DNA from: Paracoccaceae bacterium
Lineage (GTDB): Bacteria > Pseudomonadota > Alphaproteobacteria > Rhodobacterales > Rhodobacteraceae
NCBI GenBank assembly: GCA_023383015.1
Contig: JAHDXW010000001.1
Span: 62,001 to 126,000, forward strand
Direction of reading: 5' to 3'
DNA length: 64,000 nt
Shown: piece after piece, positions 35,755 through 44,437 of the stretch
How the letters are laid out: each line of letters starts with the position of its first letter
Position numbering within the stretch: the first letter of the stretch is position 1
Translations under genes and position numbers: made by a program
The notes under the pieces: model-generated
The model's database searches: none
Seen by the model: only the letters and a program-made list of their open reading frames with translations
What the model was told of the DNA's origin: nothing

Positions 35755-36476
35755 GCGGGCATCCTCTCCAGCCGGGCGAGCGGGCTTCCGCCCTCCCAGG
35801 TTCCCGCCTCGCCCAGCAGGCGGAAGCGGGCGTAAAGCTCTTCGGCGAACCAGCGGCCCTCGCGCACGGCGCGGATGGCACGGGCATGGGGGCCGTCGGC
35901 ACGGGCGAAGGCGGCCATCGCGCCGGTGTCGGGCCAGACCGAGAAGGTGATCTGGTGCAGGAGCGGTACCTCACCCATGCCGATCTTGAACGCCACCTGC
36001 GGATCGGCGCCGATCGCGTCGGAGATCCTGGGCACCCTGCCCCAGAACCGCAGCGCCACCGCCGGCCGCAGGGTGGCGCGGGTCAGCGCCGCAAGCGGGC
36101 CCGGCGCTGGCGGCAGCACCGCCTCGAACGGCGTCACTCCCGACCAGCGCCCGCGCACGGTTGTGGTGGCAAGAAACAGCGTCCAGGATTCGGCCGCGCG
36201 CTCGCGAAAGCGGGTCCAGCACTCGGCCGCCGCCGTCTGGGCCCGCGCCGCCTGCTCGGACGGCCAGACCGCGAGGATGGAGTAGACGGCGGTGTTGGGC
36301 AGCGGCGTGAAGCCCTCGCCTGTGCCCGAACCGCAGAGCTTCCAGAAGCCGATCCCGGGCGTGCGCGCGATCGCCGGGCGGGCCAGCCCCATCTGGGCAA
36401 GCGCCCAGGCCCGGGCAAGTGGCCCGTCGAAGCGGAACAGGCTCAGGCTGACGGTCTGAATCGCGGCCTCCCTCAC
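35751..36476 (-). CDS. crtA: Spheroidene monooxygenase
   Basis: CrtA converts spheroidene to spheroidenone in the presence of oxygen. The protein has the family start [12 protein letters not shown] and the conserved [25 protein letters not shown] region. The 5' limit given here is the GTG at 36476 (241 residues). A strong AGGGAGG at 36473-36467 lies inside that reading and 5 bases before an ATT codon (36461) that begins IQTVSLSLF, where the family would be expected to start. An AUU start giving 236 residues is therefore plausible. The gene is divergent from crtI and first in crtA-bchIDO. Confidence 0.92.
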   Translation of the reverse strand: MREAAIQTVSLSLFRFDGPLARAWALAQMGLARPAIARTPGIGFWKLCGSGTGEGFTPLPNTAVYSILAVWPSEQAARAQTAAAECWTRFRERAAESWTLFLATTTVRGRWSGVTPFEAVLPPAPGPLAALTRATLRPAVALRFWGRVPRISDAIGADPQVAFKIGMGEVPLLHQITFSVWPDTGAMAAFARADGPHARAIRAVREGRWFAEELYARFRLLGEAGTWEGGSPLARLERMPA

Positions 36477-36481
36477 GGGTG

Positions 36482-36499
36482 TGTCAATATACTCTGACA
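36482..36499. promoter_or_regulatory. PpsR/CrtJ-type site 1
   Basis: TGT-N12-ACA with a perfect five-base inverted repeat (TGTCA...TGACA). It covers the -10 hexamer proposed for crtA. PpsR/CrtJ repressors of purple bacteria bind TGT-N12-ACA pairs upstream of bch and crt genes under oxygen and light. Confidence 0.75.
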
Positions 36500-36513
36500 G
36501 TATTCGAGACCAA
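36486..36513 (-). promoter_or_regulatory. Putative crtA-bchIDO promoter
   Basis: On the minus strand TTGGTC (36513-36508), 16 bases, then TATATT (36491-36486). The -10 lies inside PpsR site 1, so repressor binding would block polymerase. Confidence 0.45.
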
Positions 36514-36558
36514 TGGAAAGTCTGCTGGACGACATGACAACAATGGCCTAGCCTCATG

Positions 36559-36576
36559 TGTAAACCTATATGGACA
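36559..36576. promoter_or_regulatory. PpsR/CrtJ-type site 2
   Basis: A second TGT-N12-ACA lies 11 bases before the crtI start. Its centre is 77 bases from that of site 1, close to a whole number of helical turns, which suits cooperative binding. It partly covers the crtI translation start region. Confidence 0.7.
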
Positions 36577-36586
36577 GGAGAGGCGG

Positions 36587-38152
36587 ATGGAGGCCCGAGT
36601 CGACCCCCGGCTGCAGGGCCAGCGGCCGCCGCGGGCGGTCGTGATCGGCGCAGGGCTGGGCGGGCTGGCCGCGGCGATGCGCCTCGGCGCCAAGGGTTAC
36701 CATGTGACGGTGCTCGACCGGCTGGACACGCCCGGCGGGCGCGGCGGGGCGATCACCACGGGCGGATTCCGCTTCGACCTCGGGCCGACCATCGTCACGG
36801 TCCCGCAGGTGTTCCGCGAGCTGTGGGCGGCCTGCGGACGCGACTTCGACGCCGAGGTCACGCTCCGCCCGCTCGATCCATTCTACGAGATCCGCTGGCC
36901 CGACGGCAGCCGCCTTGCGCCCCGCGCCGACGCGGCCGCCATGCGCGCCGAGGTGGCGCGCCTGTCGCCCGGCGACCTTGCCGGCTACGACCGCTTCCTG
37001 CGGGACAGCGCGGCGCGCTACCGCTTCGGCTTCGAGAACCTCGGCCGCCGGCCGATGCACCGGCTGCGCGACCTGCTCGCCGCCCTGCCCACATTCGCCC
37101 TGCTGCGCGCCGACCGCTCGGTCTATGGCCATGCCGCGCGCCGGGTCCGCGACGAGCGGCTGCGCATGGCGCTGTCGTTCCACCCGCTGTTCATCGGCGG
37201 CGACCCGTTCCGGGTGACGTCGATGTACATCCTCGTCAGCCATCTCGAGGCGGCGTTCGGCGTGCACTCCGCCATCGGCGGGGTGGCGGCCATCGCACAG
37301 GCGATGGCACGGGTGATCGCCGCGCAGGGCGGCTCCCTGCGCCTAGGCGAGGAGGCCGACGAGGTGCTGGTGCGGGGAGGCCGGGCGGCGGGGGTGCGCA
37401 CGCTGGCCGGCGAGGTGCTGAAGGCCGAGATCGTGGTCTCCAATGCCGACGCCGGGCATACCTACTCGCGGCTCCTGCGCAAGCTTCACCGCGGTCGCTG
37501 GACGGATGCCCATCTGGCCTCGCGTCGCTGGTCGATGGGGCTGTTCGTCTGGCACTTCGGAACCCGCGGCACCCGCGGCATGTGGCGCGACGTCGGCCAG
37601 CACACGATCCTGAACGGCCCGCGCTACCGCGGCCTCGTCGAGGACATCTTCACCCGCGGCCGCCTTGCACCCGACATGAGCCTTTATGTCCACCGACCCG
37701 CTGTGACCGACCCGACCGTCGCGCCGCCCGACGGCGACAGCTTCTATGCGCTGTCGCCGGTGCCGCACCTCGGCCATGCCGACCCGGTGGACTGGACGGC
37801 CGAGGCCGGGCCCTACCGGCAGCGCGTGCAGGCGGTGCTGGAGGCCGGCCTGCTGCCGGGGCTCGGCCGGCATGTCGCCGAGAGCCTGGTCTTCACCCCC
37901 GAGACCTTCCGCGACCGCTATCTCTCGCCGCTGGGCGCGGGCTTCTCGATCGAGCCGCGCATCCTGCAGTCGGCCTGGTTCAGGCCGCACAACATCTCGG
38001 AAGAGTTGCCGGGCCTCTACCTCGTCGGGGCGGGAACCCACCCCGGCGCCGGCCTGCCCGGCGTGGTGGCCAGCGCCGAGGTGCTGGCAAGGCTCGTGCC
38101 GGACGCGCGCCATGCGGCCGCGCGGGCGGCGCCGGCCGGGGCCGCCGGATGA
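36587..38152 (+). CDS. crtI: Phytoene desaturase
   Basis: This 521-residue FAD enzyme introduces double bonds into phytoene; the spheroidene-type CrtI makes neurosporene in three steps. It has the N-terminal dinucleotide motif VIGAGLGGLAAAMRLGAKG, PGGRGGAITTGGFRFDLGP and the C-terminal carotenoid-oxidoreductase signature GLYLVGAGTHPGAGLPGV. The ATG at 36587 has AGGAGAGG upstream. The stop overlaps the crtB start (ATGA). CrtI and CrtA together imply the spheroidene pathway. Confidence 0.96.
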   Translation: MEARVDPRLQGQRPPRAVVIGAGLGGLAAAMRLGAKGYHVTVLDRLDTPGGRGGAITTGGFRFDLGPTIVTVPQVFRELWAACGRDFDAEVTLRPLDPFYEIRWPDGSRLAPRADAAAMRAEVARLSPGDLAGYDRFLRDSAARYRFGFENLGRRPMHRLRDLLAALPTFALLRADRSVYGHAARRVRDERLRMALSFHPLFIGGDPFRVTSMYILVSHLEAAFGVHSAIGGVAAIAQAMARVIAAQGGSLRLGEEADEVLVRGGRAAGVRTLAGEVLKAEIVVSNADAGHTYSRLLRKLHRGRWTDAHLASRRWSMGLFVWHFGTRGTRGMWRDVGQHTILNGPRYRGLVEDIFTRGRLAPDMSLYVHRPAVTDPTVAPPDGDSFYALSPVPHLGHADPVDWTAEAGPYRQRVQAVLEAGLLPGLGRHVAESLVFTPETFRDRYLSPLGAGFSIEPRILQSAWFRPHNISEELPGLYLVGAGTHPGAGLPGVVASAEVLARLVPDARHAAARAAPAGAAG

Positions 38153-39180
38153 CCGCCGCGGCCGATCTGGCGGCCTGCGCGGCGGCGATCCGCACCGGCT
38201 CGCACAGCTTCCACGCCGCCGCGCGCCTGCTGCCGGCCGGAGTGCGGGCGCCGGCGCTCGCGCTCTACGCCTTCTGCCGCTGCGCCGACGACGCGGTGGA
38301 CTGCTCCGGTGCGGAAGAGGATGCCGTTCAGCGGCTGCGCGAGCGGCTCGACCGGGTCTATCGCGGCCAGCCGGCCGATGCCCCGGCCGACCGCGCGTTT
38401 TCCGCCGCCGTGGCGGCAAGCGGCCTGCCGCGGATCCTGCCCGAGGCGCTGATCGAGGGCTTCGCCTGGGATGCGGCCGGCCGGCGCTATGCCACGATGT
38501 CAGAGGTGCGCGCCTATGCGGCGCGGGTCGCGGCGGCGGTCGGGGCAATGATGTGCGTGCTGATGGGCGTCCGGTCGGCCGACGCGCTGGCCCGCGCCTG
38601 CGACCTCGGCGTCGCCATGCAGCTGACCAACATCGCCCGCGACGTCGGCGAGGATGCCGCCGCCGGACGGCTTTACCTGCCCCTCGACTGGCTTGCTGCC
38701 GAGGGGCTCGACCCCGAGTCCCTCCTTGCCCGGCCGGAGCCCTCGCCTGCCCTGGGCCGGGTCGTCCGCCGCCTGCTGCTCGAGGCCGACCGGCTGTATT
38801 TCCGTGCCGAGCCGGGCATCGCCGCCCTGCCGCCCGGGGCGCGGCCGGGCGTCTGGGCGGCACGGCTGATCTATGCCGGCATCGGCCGTGCGGTGGCGCG
38901 GGCGGGCTTCGACAGCGTCACCCGCCGGGCCCGCACCGGGCGGGCGGCCAAGCTTGGCTGGCTTGCCGCGGCGGCGGCCCGCAGCGGCATGGGGCTGGTC
39001 CTGCCGCAGTCGCCGGTCCTCTACGCCCCGCCCCTCGCCGAGACCGCGTTCCTTGTCGAGGCCGCGGCTCGCGAGGCCCCGCTGCGCGCCGGCTGGCCGG
39101 CCGGGCGCGGCGGCAGCCTGCTGGCCGCGCTGGCCCAGCTCGAGGCGACCGACCGCGCCCGCCGCACCGCCGCTTCCTGA
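38149..39180 (+). CDS. crtB: Phytoene synthase
   Basis: This 343-residue prenyl synthase condenses two geranylgeranyl diphosphates to phytoene. Both Asp-rich metal motifs are present: CADDAVD (about residue 42) and NIARDVGEDAAAGRLYLP (about residues 160-178). It follows crtI with a four-base overlap, as in Rhodobacter. Confidence 0.95.
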   Translation: MTAAADLAACAAAIRTGSHSFHAAARLLPAGVRAPALALYAFCRCADDAVDCSGAEEDAVQRLRERLDRVYRGQPADAPADRAFSAAVAASGLPRILPEALIEGFAWDAAGRRYATMSEVRAYAARVAAAVGAMMCVLMGVRSADALARACDLGVAMQLTNIARDVGEDAAAGRLYLPLDWLAAEGLDPESLLARPEPSPALGRVVRRLLLEADRLYFRAEPGIAALPPGARPGVWAARLIYAGIGRAVARAGFDSVTRRARTGRAAKLGWLAAAAARSGMGLVLPQSPVLYAPPLAETAFLVEAAAREAPLRAGWPAGRGGSLLAALAQLEATDRARRTAAS

Positions 39181-39224
39181 CCCGACGGCCTTGACCGGCC
39201 ACGCCGGCGCCCCAGATCCACCGG

Positions 39225-39704
39225 ATGGACTGGGAATTCACCGCGCTGTTCGCCCTGTTCCTCGCCGCCTCGGCTGCCGCCGGCGCGACGGGGTCGCTGT
39301 TTCCGCCCGGCGAGTGGTACCGGCAGCTCGCCAAACCCCGCTGGACACCGCCGAACTGGCTGTTCCCGCTTGCCTGGTCGACGCTCTACCTCGCCTCCTC
39401 CTTCGCTGCGGCGCGGGTGGCGGGGCTGCCCGGCAGCGGCCTCGCGCTGGCCTTCTGGTCCCTGCAGGTCGCGCTGAACACCCTTTGGTCGCCAGTCTTC
39501 TTCGGCTTGCGCCGGATGCGCGCCGCGCTCGTCGTCCTCGCCGGGCTGTGGCTGGCGGTGGCGGGCATGGCAGTCAGCTTCCTGGCGCTCGACGTGCTCG
39601 CCGGGGTGCTGGTGCTGCCCTATCTCGCCTGGGTGACGGTTGCGGGCGCGCTCAACCTCGCGGTTGTGCGGCTGAACCCCGCGCAGATGCCTGCGCGCAG
39701 CTGA
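39225..39704 (+). CDS. tspO: TspO/MBR outer-membrane tryptophan-rich sensory protein
   Basis: This 159-residue protein has five hydrophobic segments and the family motifs PPGEWYRQLAKPRWTPPNW and LNTLWSPVFFGLRRM. TspO in Rhodobacter binds porphyrins and tunes photosynthesis gene expression with oxygen. It follows crtB by 44 bases, its standard position. In Rhodobacter the cluster continues into crtC; here the next gene is a DNA-repair methyltransferase. Confidence 0.95.
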   Translation: MDWEFTALFALFLAASAAAGATGSLFPPGEWYRQLAKPRWTPPNWLFPLAWSTLYLASSFAAARVAGLPGSGLALAFWSLQVALNTLWSPVFFGLRRMRAALVVLAGLWLAVAGMAVSFLALDVLAGVLVLPYLAWVTVAGALNLAVVRLNPAQMPARS

Positions 39705-39777
39705 GCGGCGGGTTGCGCAAGGTCCGGGTCGCCCCGCCCGCCGGCGCCGGCTATCCTGGGCGCGGATGGAGGGTTCC

Positions 39778-40668
39778 ATGCGCGACCATACCGACACCGG
39801 CGACGGCCCCGACCGCTATCACTACCGCGTGATCGCCCGCGCCCTGCGGCTGATCGACAGCGAGGGCCCGGCCCTCACCCTCGAGGCGCTGGCCGGGCGG
39901 CTGGGCATGAGCCCGGCGCATTTCCAGCGCGTCTTCTCGGCCTGGGTGGGGGTCAGCCCAAAGCGCTACCAGCAGTATCTCGCCCTCGGCCACGCCCGGG
40001 CGCTGCTGGCGGCGCGCCACAGCGTGCTCGATGCCGCGCTCGGCGCCGGGCTGTCGGGCAGCGGCCGGCTGCACGACCTGTTCCTGCGCTGGGAGGCGAT
40101 GCGCCCGGGCGAGTTCGCCCGCGGCGGCGCGGGGCTGGCGATCGACTGGGGCTGGTTCGACACACCCTTCGGCCCGGCCCTGGTCATGGGCACCGACCGC
40201 GGCATCTGCGGGATCGGCTTCGCCGCCGAGACTGGCGAGCCGGCCACCATGGCCGATCTCGTCGCGCGCTGGCCGGCGGCCGCCTTCCGCGAGAACCCCG
40301 GCCGGGTGTCGCCCTGGGTGCAGGCGGCCTTCGCACGCCGTGGCGGCGGCGGGGCGGCGTCGGCTGACGGTGCCGAGACGCCGCTCGTGCTGATCGGGGC
40401 CCCGTTCCAGATCAAGGTCTGGGAGGCGCTGCTGGCCGTGCCGCCGGGCCATGTGACAACCTATGGCGACATCGCCCGGGCAATCGGTGCGCCGTCCGCG
40501 GTGCGGGCGGTGGGCACGGCGGTGGGGCGCAACCCGATTTCCTGGCTCATCCCCTGCCACCGGGCGCTGCGCCGCAGCGGGGCGCTCGGCGGCTATCACT
40601 GGGGCCTGCCCGTGAAGCGCGCCATGCTGGCCTGGGAGGCCGCGCGCGCCGAGGCACGGGCCGGCTGA
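39778..40668 (+). CDS. AraC-type HTH / O6-methylguanine-DNA methyltransferase fusion (Ada-like)
   Basis: This 296-residue protein joins an AraC-type DNA-binding domain (about residues 15-95, LGMSPAHFQRVFSAWVGVSPKRY) to a methyltransferase domain with the active-site PCHR (in SWLIPCHRALRRSG) and GHVTTYGDIARAIGAP. It repairs O6-alkylguanine in one step. It lacks the N-terminal zinc domain with the methylphosphotriester Cys of E. coli Ada, so it cannot self-activate in the same way. The ATG at 39778 has GGAGGG 4 bases upstream; an ATG at 39766 is the alternative. Confidence 0.9.
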   Translation: MRDHTDTGDGPDRYHYRVIARALRLIDSEGPALTLEALAGRLGMSPAHFQRVFSAWVGVSPKRYQQYLALGHARALLAARHSVLDAALGAGLSGSGRLHDLFLRWEAMRPGEFARGGAGLAIDWGWFDTPFGPALVMGTDRGICGIGFAAETGEPATMADLVARWPAAAFRENPGRVSPWVQAAFARRGGGGAASADGAETPLVLIGAPFQIKVWEALLAVPPGHVTTYGDIARAIGAPSAVRAVGTAVGRNPISWLIPCHRALRRSGALGGYHWGLPVKRAMLAWEAARAEARAG

Positions 40669-40769
40669 CGCAGCCGTGATCGGCGGCGCGCCGCCTGTGC
40701 GGTTGGCCTTGGCAGCGCGCCGGTGGTATGGATGCCGATCGAAACGGCACCTGCCCACGGGAGACACCC

Positions 40770-41423
40770 ATGCGCCTGCGCACACCCGCCATCCTCGCTG
40801 CCGTCGCCGTGATCGGGCTGGCCGCGTGCGACCCTGCGGTGATGGGTCCCGAGAACGAGCGCACCCGCCAGGGCGCGGCCACCGGCGCCATCGTCGGCGG
40901 CGCGATCGGCGCGCTGACCGGCCCGCGCGACCGCGCCCTCGGCCGCGCCGCGGTCGGGGCGGTCATCGGCGGCGCGGTGGGCGCCGCCATCGGCGCGCAG
41001 CTCGACCGACAGGCGGCGGAACTGCGCCGCGACCTCGGCCCGGCGGTGGAGGTGCGCAACACCGGCGAGTCGCTGGTCGTGACGATGCCGCAGGACATCC
41101 TGTTCGACACCGGCAGCGCCCTCGTCCGTGCCGACCTGCAGCGCGACCTGCAGACGATCGCCGGCAGCCTGATGGCCTATCCCGACAGCCGGGTCGAGGT
41201 GGTCGGCCACACCGACAACGTCGGCACCGCCGCCTTCAACCTCGACCTGTCGCAGCGGCGGGCAAATTCAGTGGCGGCCGTCCTTGCCGGCGCCGGCGTA
41301 TCGGCCGGGCGCATCCTCGCCTTCGGCCGCGGCGAGGACCAGCCGCGCGCCTCGAACCTGACTCCCGAGGGGCGGGCACAGAACCGCCGCGTCGAGATCA
41401 TCATCCGCCCCGTCGCGGCCTGA
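40770..41423 (+). CDS. OmpA-family outer-membrane lipoprotein
   Basis: This 217-residue protein has a lipobox (LAAC, Cys about residue 20), then Gly-zipper segments (GAATGAIVGGAIGALTG and GAVIGGAVGAAIGAQ). The C-terminal OmpA domain shows ILFDTGSALV, VVGHTDNVGTAAFN and LSQRRANSV. It anchors the outer membrane to peptidoglycan. The ATG at 40770 precedes the signal peptide directly, with GGGAGACACCC upstream; the longer frame from 40728 adds only a hydrophilic tail. Confidence 0.92.
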   Translation: MRLRTPAILAAVAVIGLAACDPAVMGPENERTRQGAATGAIVGGAIGALTGPRDRALGRAAVGAVIGGAVGAAIGAQLDRQAAELRRDLGPAVEVRNTGESLVVTMPQDILFDTGSALVRADLQRDLQTIAGSLMAYPDSRVEVVGHTDNVGTAAFNLDLSQRRANSVAAVLAGAGVSAGRILAFGRGEDQPRASNLTPEGRAQNRRVEIIIRPVAA

Positions 41424-41447
41424 GCCGCAGCCGGGCGGGGCGGCGGC

Positions 41448-42392
41448 CTACAGCCCGCGGAAGGTGATGGCGAGCGCCGCATGGTCGCTCGCGCGAGGGC
41501 GGTGGCGGCCGACGTCCTCGAAGCGGGGGCCGGCGTGGCGGCGCGCCGTGCGGGCAAGCCCCATCCGCAGGACCTCGGGCACCGCATCGGGAAAGCGCGC
41601 GGCCAGCGCCGGCGAGGCGATCAGCGCGTCGGGCCGGCTGTAGCGCTCCTCCTCCGGTGCGGGGCCGGGAAGGTGGAAGGTCCATCGGTCGGCCGGGGCA
41701 AGCCGCTCCATCAGGTCGACACCGAAGGGGGCGAGCAGCGGCGCCACCGCCGGCCCCCCGGCCCCGTCGCCCCCGGGTTCGTTCAGGTCGCCCATGACCA
41801 GCCACATGCCGCGCGCCGGGTCGGCGAAGCGGCGCTCGACCAACCGGCGCACGCCCTCGGCCTCGGCCCGGCGCACCGCCCGGGCGCGGGCCGCGTCGGG
41901 CCCCGGCGCCTTGAGGTGGACGGCGTAGATCACGAGCCCCGACACCTCGGCCACCAGGCAGTCGCGACGGAACAGCGGCCGGTCGGCGGGGACGCCCTCG
42001 GGGGGCACGATCCCCAGCCCGGCGGGGGTGGCGGCGGCATGGCTGGCCACCGCAGCGAGCGGCCGGCGCGAGAGCAGCGCGATGTCGCGGCCCCGCCCGT
42101 CGTTTCCGGGCAGGCAGACGCGGTGGGGGTAGTCAGGCGCTCCGGCCGCACGCAGGAGATGGTCGGCGAAGAAGTCGAGCGTGGCGCGGTCGAACACTTC
42201 CTGCAGGCACACGACATCGGCAGCGGCGGCGGCAATCAGCCGGGCCGTCAGCCGCCGGTCGGCAAGGTCCAGCGCGCCGGCCCCCGGGGTGGCGTCCTCG
42301 GGCACGTCGAGGTCGCGCGCCCCATCAAGCCGCGGCCGGCCCGCCCGGCGGCGCAGCCGCAGGTTCTGCACGTTCAGCGTCAGGAACCGCAC
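41448..42392 (-). CDS. Endonuclease/exonuclease/phosphatase-family hydrolase
   Basis: This 314-residue EEP-family enzyme has FLTLNVQNLR at its N-terminus, the catalytic VVCLQEVFD, AVHLKA, VMGDLNEPG and the terminal ASDHAALAI. These are the metal-dependent phosphodiesterase residues. The substrate (DNA, lipid or nucleotide) is unknown. The GTG at 42392 lies 13 bases inside the 3' end of the lactonase gene. The large continuous frame to 43217 is a shadow of that gene. Confidence 0.82.
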   Translation of the reverse strand: MRFLTLNVQNLRLRRRAGRPRLDGARDLDVPEDATPGAGALDLADRRLTARLIAAAAADVVCLQEVFDRATLDFFADHLLRAAGAPDYPHRVCLPGNDGRGRDIALLSRRPLAAVASHAAATPAGLGIVPPEGVPADRPLFRRDCLVAEVSGLVIYAVHLKAPGPDAARARAVRRAEAEGVRRLVERRFADPARGMWLVMGDLNEPGGDGAGGPAVAPLLAPFGVDLMERLAPADRWTFHLPGPAPEEERYSRPDALIASPALAARFPDAVPEVLRMGLARTARRHAGPRFEDVGRHRPRASDHAALAITFRGL

Positions 42393-43270
42393 GCCGCCCC
42401 GCCGCCCGGTCCTTCCGGTGCCAGCAGCACCCGCGGCTCGGGCAGTCCGCGGGCGAGGCCGGGCAGGGCAAGGGTGGCACCATCCGCCGCGCCCGCCCGC
42501 GCCCCGAGGCCGACCCGCGCCGTGGTGGCGTAGAGCGTGGAGAGCCCCGGCCCGCCGAAGGCCGGGCAGGTGACCTGCACCGCCGGCAGATCGACGCGGG
42601 CGACCTGCCGTCCGTCGGGCCCGAAGGCCGCCACCCCGCCGCCGCCCCACAGCGCGATCCAGGTCGCGCCGGTCGCGTCCACCACCGCCCCGTCGGGCTT
42701 GAACGGCTCGCCCGAGAGATCGAGAAACAGCTCTGCCTCGCCGGCCGGCCAGCCGTCGGCGCCAAGCGGCACGCGCATCACCCGCGACGTCGCCGAATCG
42801 GCGAACTGTGCCCAGCGCCCGGCCGGATCGAAGCAGATCGCGTTCGGAATCGACACCGGCGCGAACAGGCGGCGAAGCTCGCTCCGGTGCCAGCGCCAGA
42901 TCGCCCCGGCCCCGCGCTCGGCCCCCTTGCCCATGGTGCCGATCCAGAAGCCCCCCGCGGGGTCGGCGCGACCGTCGTTCGACCGCGTCGCAGGGTTGCC
43001 GGCGTCGAGCGGGCACAGGTCGCGCCGTCCCCCGGTCGCAAGATCGAGCACGAAAAGGGCCGTCTCCGAGGCGACCAGAAGGCGGTCGTCGTCGATCCAG
43101 CCGGCGGCGCTGACATGCTCGTCCTGCTGCCATTCCCGCGCCCCCCCGCGGTCGCGGCCCAGCAGCCGGCGGCCGAGGATGTCGACCCAGAACAGCGCCC
43201 CGCGGCCCGGATGCCACAGCGCCCCCTCGCCGAGGGCGCAGATGCGGTCGTCATGGATCACGGCGGTCAT
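42380..43270 (-). CDS. SMP-30/gluconolactonase-family sugar lactonase
   Basis: This 296-residue six-bladed propeller of the SMP-30 family has GEGALWHPGRGALFWVDILGR, the metal-binding SNDGRADPAGGFWIGTM and PNAICFDPAG. It probably hydrolyses a sugar lactone. The ATG at 43270 is the first in a sensible position; the longer frame crosses the divergent promoter gap. It is divergent from an amidohydrolase of the lactonase-like COG3618 group, which suggests a shared sugar-acid route. Confidence 0.88.
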   Translation of the reverse strand: MTAVIHDDRICALGEGALWHPGRGALFWVDILGRRLLGRDRGGAREWQQDEHVSAAGWIDDDRLLVASETALFVLDLATGGRRDLCPLDAGNPATRSNDGRADPAGGFWIGTMGKGAERGAGAIWRWHRSELRRLFAPVSIPNAICFDPAGRWAQFADSATSRVMRVPLGADGWPAGEAELFLDLSGEPFKPDGAVVDATGATWIALWGGGGVAAFGPDGRQVARVDLPAVQVTCPAFGGPGLSTLYATTARVGLGARAGAADGATLALPGLARGLPEPRVLLAPEGPGGGAACGS

Positions 43271-43397
43271 CGCGGCCCCCTCGTTGCCCGGCGCGCCCAG
43301 CCTGCCCGCCCCCCGGCCGCCGGGCAAGGGGCCGCGGGCTTGCCCGTGCGACGCGGCCGGGGCAGGCTTGCGCCGCCGCACCGCCGGGAGCCCCGCC

Positions 43398-44282
43398 ATG
43401 ACCGCGATCATCGACGCCCACCACCACATCTGGCGGCAGGCCGACCTTCCCTGGCTCACCGGCCCCGAGCAGCCGCGCATCTTCGGCCGCTACGGGCCGC
43501 TGCGCCGCGACTATGCGATCGGCGAATACCTCGCCGACATCGCCGGCTGCGGCGTCGTGCGGTCGGTCTATGTCCAGGCCAACTGGTCAACCGTGCGGGC
43601 GGCGGATGAGGCGCGCTGGGTCGCCGGCGTCGCCGCCGTGCACGGCTTCCCCCACGCCACGGTGGCCTTCGCCGATCTGTTGTCGCCCGACTGCGCCGAC
43701 ACCCTCGCCCTCCTGGCCACGGTTCCCGGCGTGCGCGGCATCCGCCAGCAGCTGCACTGGCACGCCAACCCGCTCTACCGCTTCGCGCCCCGCCCCGACC
43801 TTGCCGCCGACCCCGCGCTGCGCGCCGGTCTCGCAAGGCTTCCCGGGCTCGGCCTCCTGTTCGAGCTGCAGGTCTTCGCCGATCAGATGGAGGGGGCCGC
43901 GGCGCTGGCCCGGGCGCTGCCCGACGTCCAGTTCGTGCTGATGCACGCAGGCATGCTCGAGGACCTCTCCGCCGCCGGACGGACAGCGTGGCGAAAGGGC
44001 CTCGCCCGGCTGGCCGCCTGCCCCAACGTCGCCACCAAGATCTCGGCACTCGGCACCTTCGTGCACGCCGTCGACCCGCCGCTTGTCACCGAGGTCACCG
44101 CGGTGGCCACCGACCTCTTCGGCCCCGGTCGCTGCTGCTGGGGTTCGAACTTTCCCATCGAGAAGCTCTGGACCGGCTACCGCCGCCTGCTCGATGCGCA
44201 TCTGGCAGCGCTGGCGCGGCTGCCCGCGGCCGACCGGCAGGCGGTGCTGCATGATACGGCTGCCCGGCTCTATCGACTCTGA
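43398..44282 (+). CDS. Amidohydrolase-2 family protein (lactone hydrolase-like)
   Basis: This 294-residue TIM-barrel protein begins with the metal-binding IIDAHHHIW, followed by QQLHWHANPLYRF, the VLMHAGMLED histidine and the C-terminal WGSNFPIEKLW with its catalytic Asp position replaced by Asn (SNFP rather than the common SDFP/SNWP). It resembles L-fuconolactone hydrolases and related enzymes. Its exact substrate is unknown. The ATG at 43398 was chosen as the first in frame before the metal motif. Confidence 0.85.
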   Translation: MTAIIDAHHHIWRQADLPWLTGPEQPRIFGRYGPLRRDYAIGEYLADIAGCGVVRSVYVQANWSTVRAADEARWVAGVAAVHGFPHATVAFADLLSPDCADTLALLATVPGVRGIRQQLHWHANPLYRFAPRPDLAADPALRAGLARLPGLGLLFELQVFADQMEGAAALARALPDVQFVLMHAGMLEDLSAAGRTAWRKGLARLAACPNVATKISALGTFVHAVDPPLVTEVTAVATDLFGPGRCCWGSNFPIEKLWTGYRRLLDAHLAALARLPAADRQAVLHDTAARLYRL

Positions 44283-44437
44283 GCCGCTCAAGCCGCTGTG
44301 ACCCGTGCACCGCGAGCCGGCCGGCGCGCTTCCTTTCCCCGGCCGGACAGGATAGAGTCCCCGCCCAAGAGCAGCGGCGCCGGAGCGAGGGGAAAACTCC
44401 CGGCGGTGCCAGACCGTCGGCCTTGCAGGGGGCAATC

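Noticed and set aside
41448-43217. A single 589-codon minus-strand frame joining lactonase and EEP regions as a fusion protein
   Set aside because: The part before 42392 is the lactonase gene read in the wrong frame; EEP homology begins only at the GTG at 42392.
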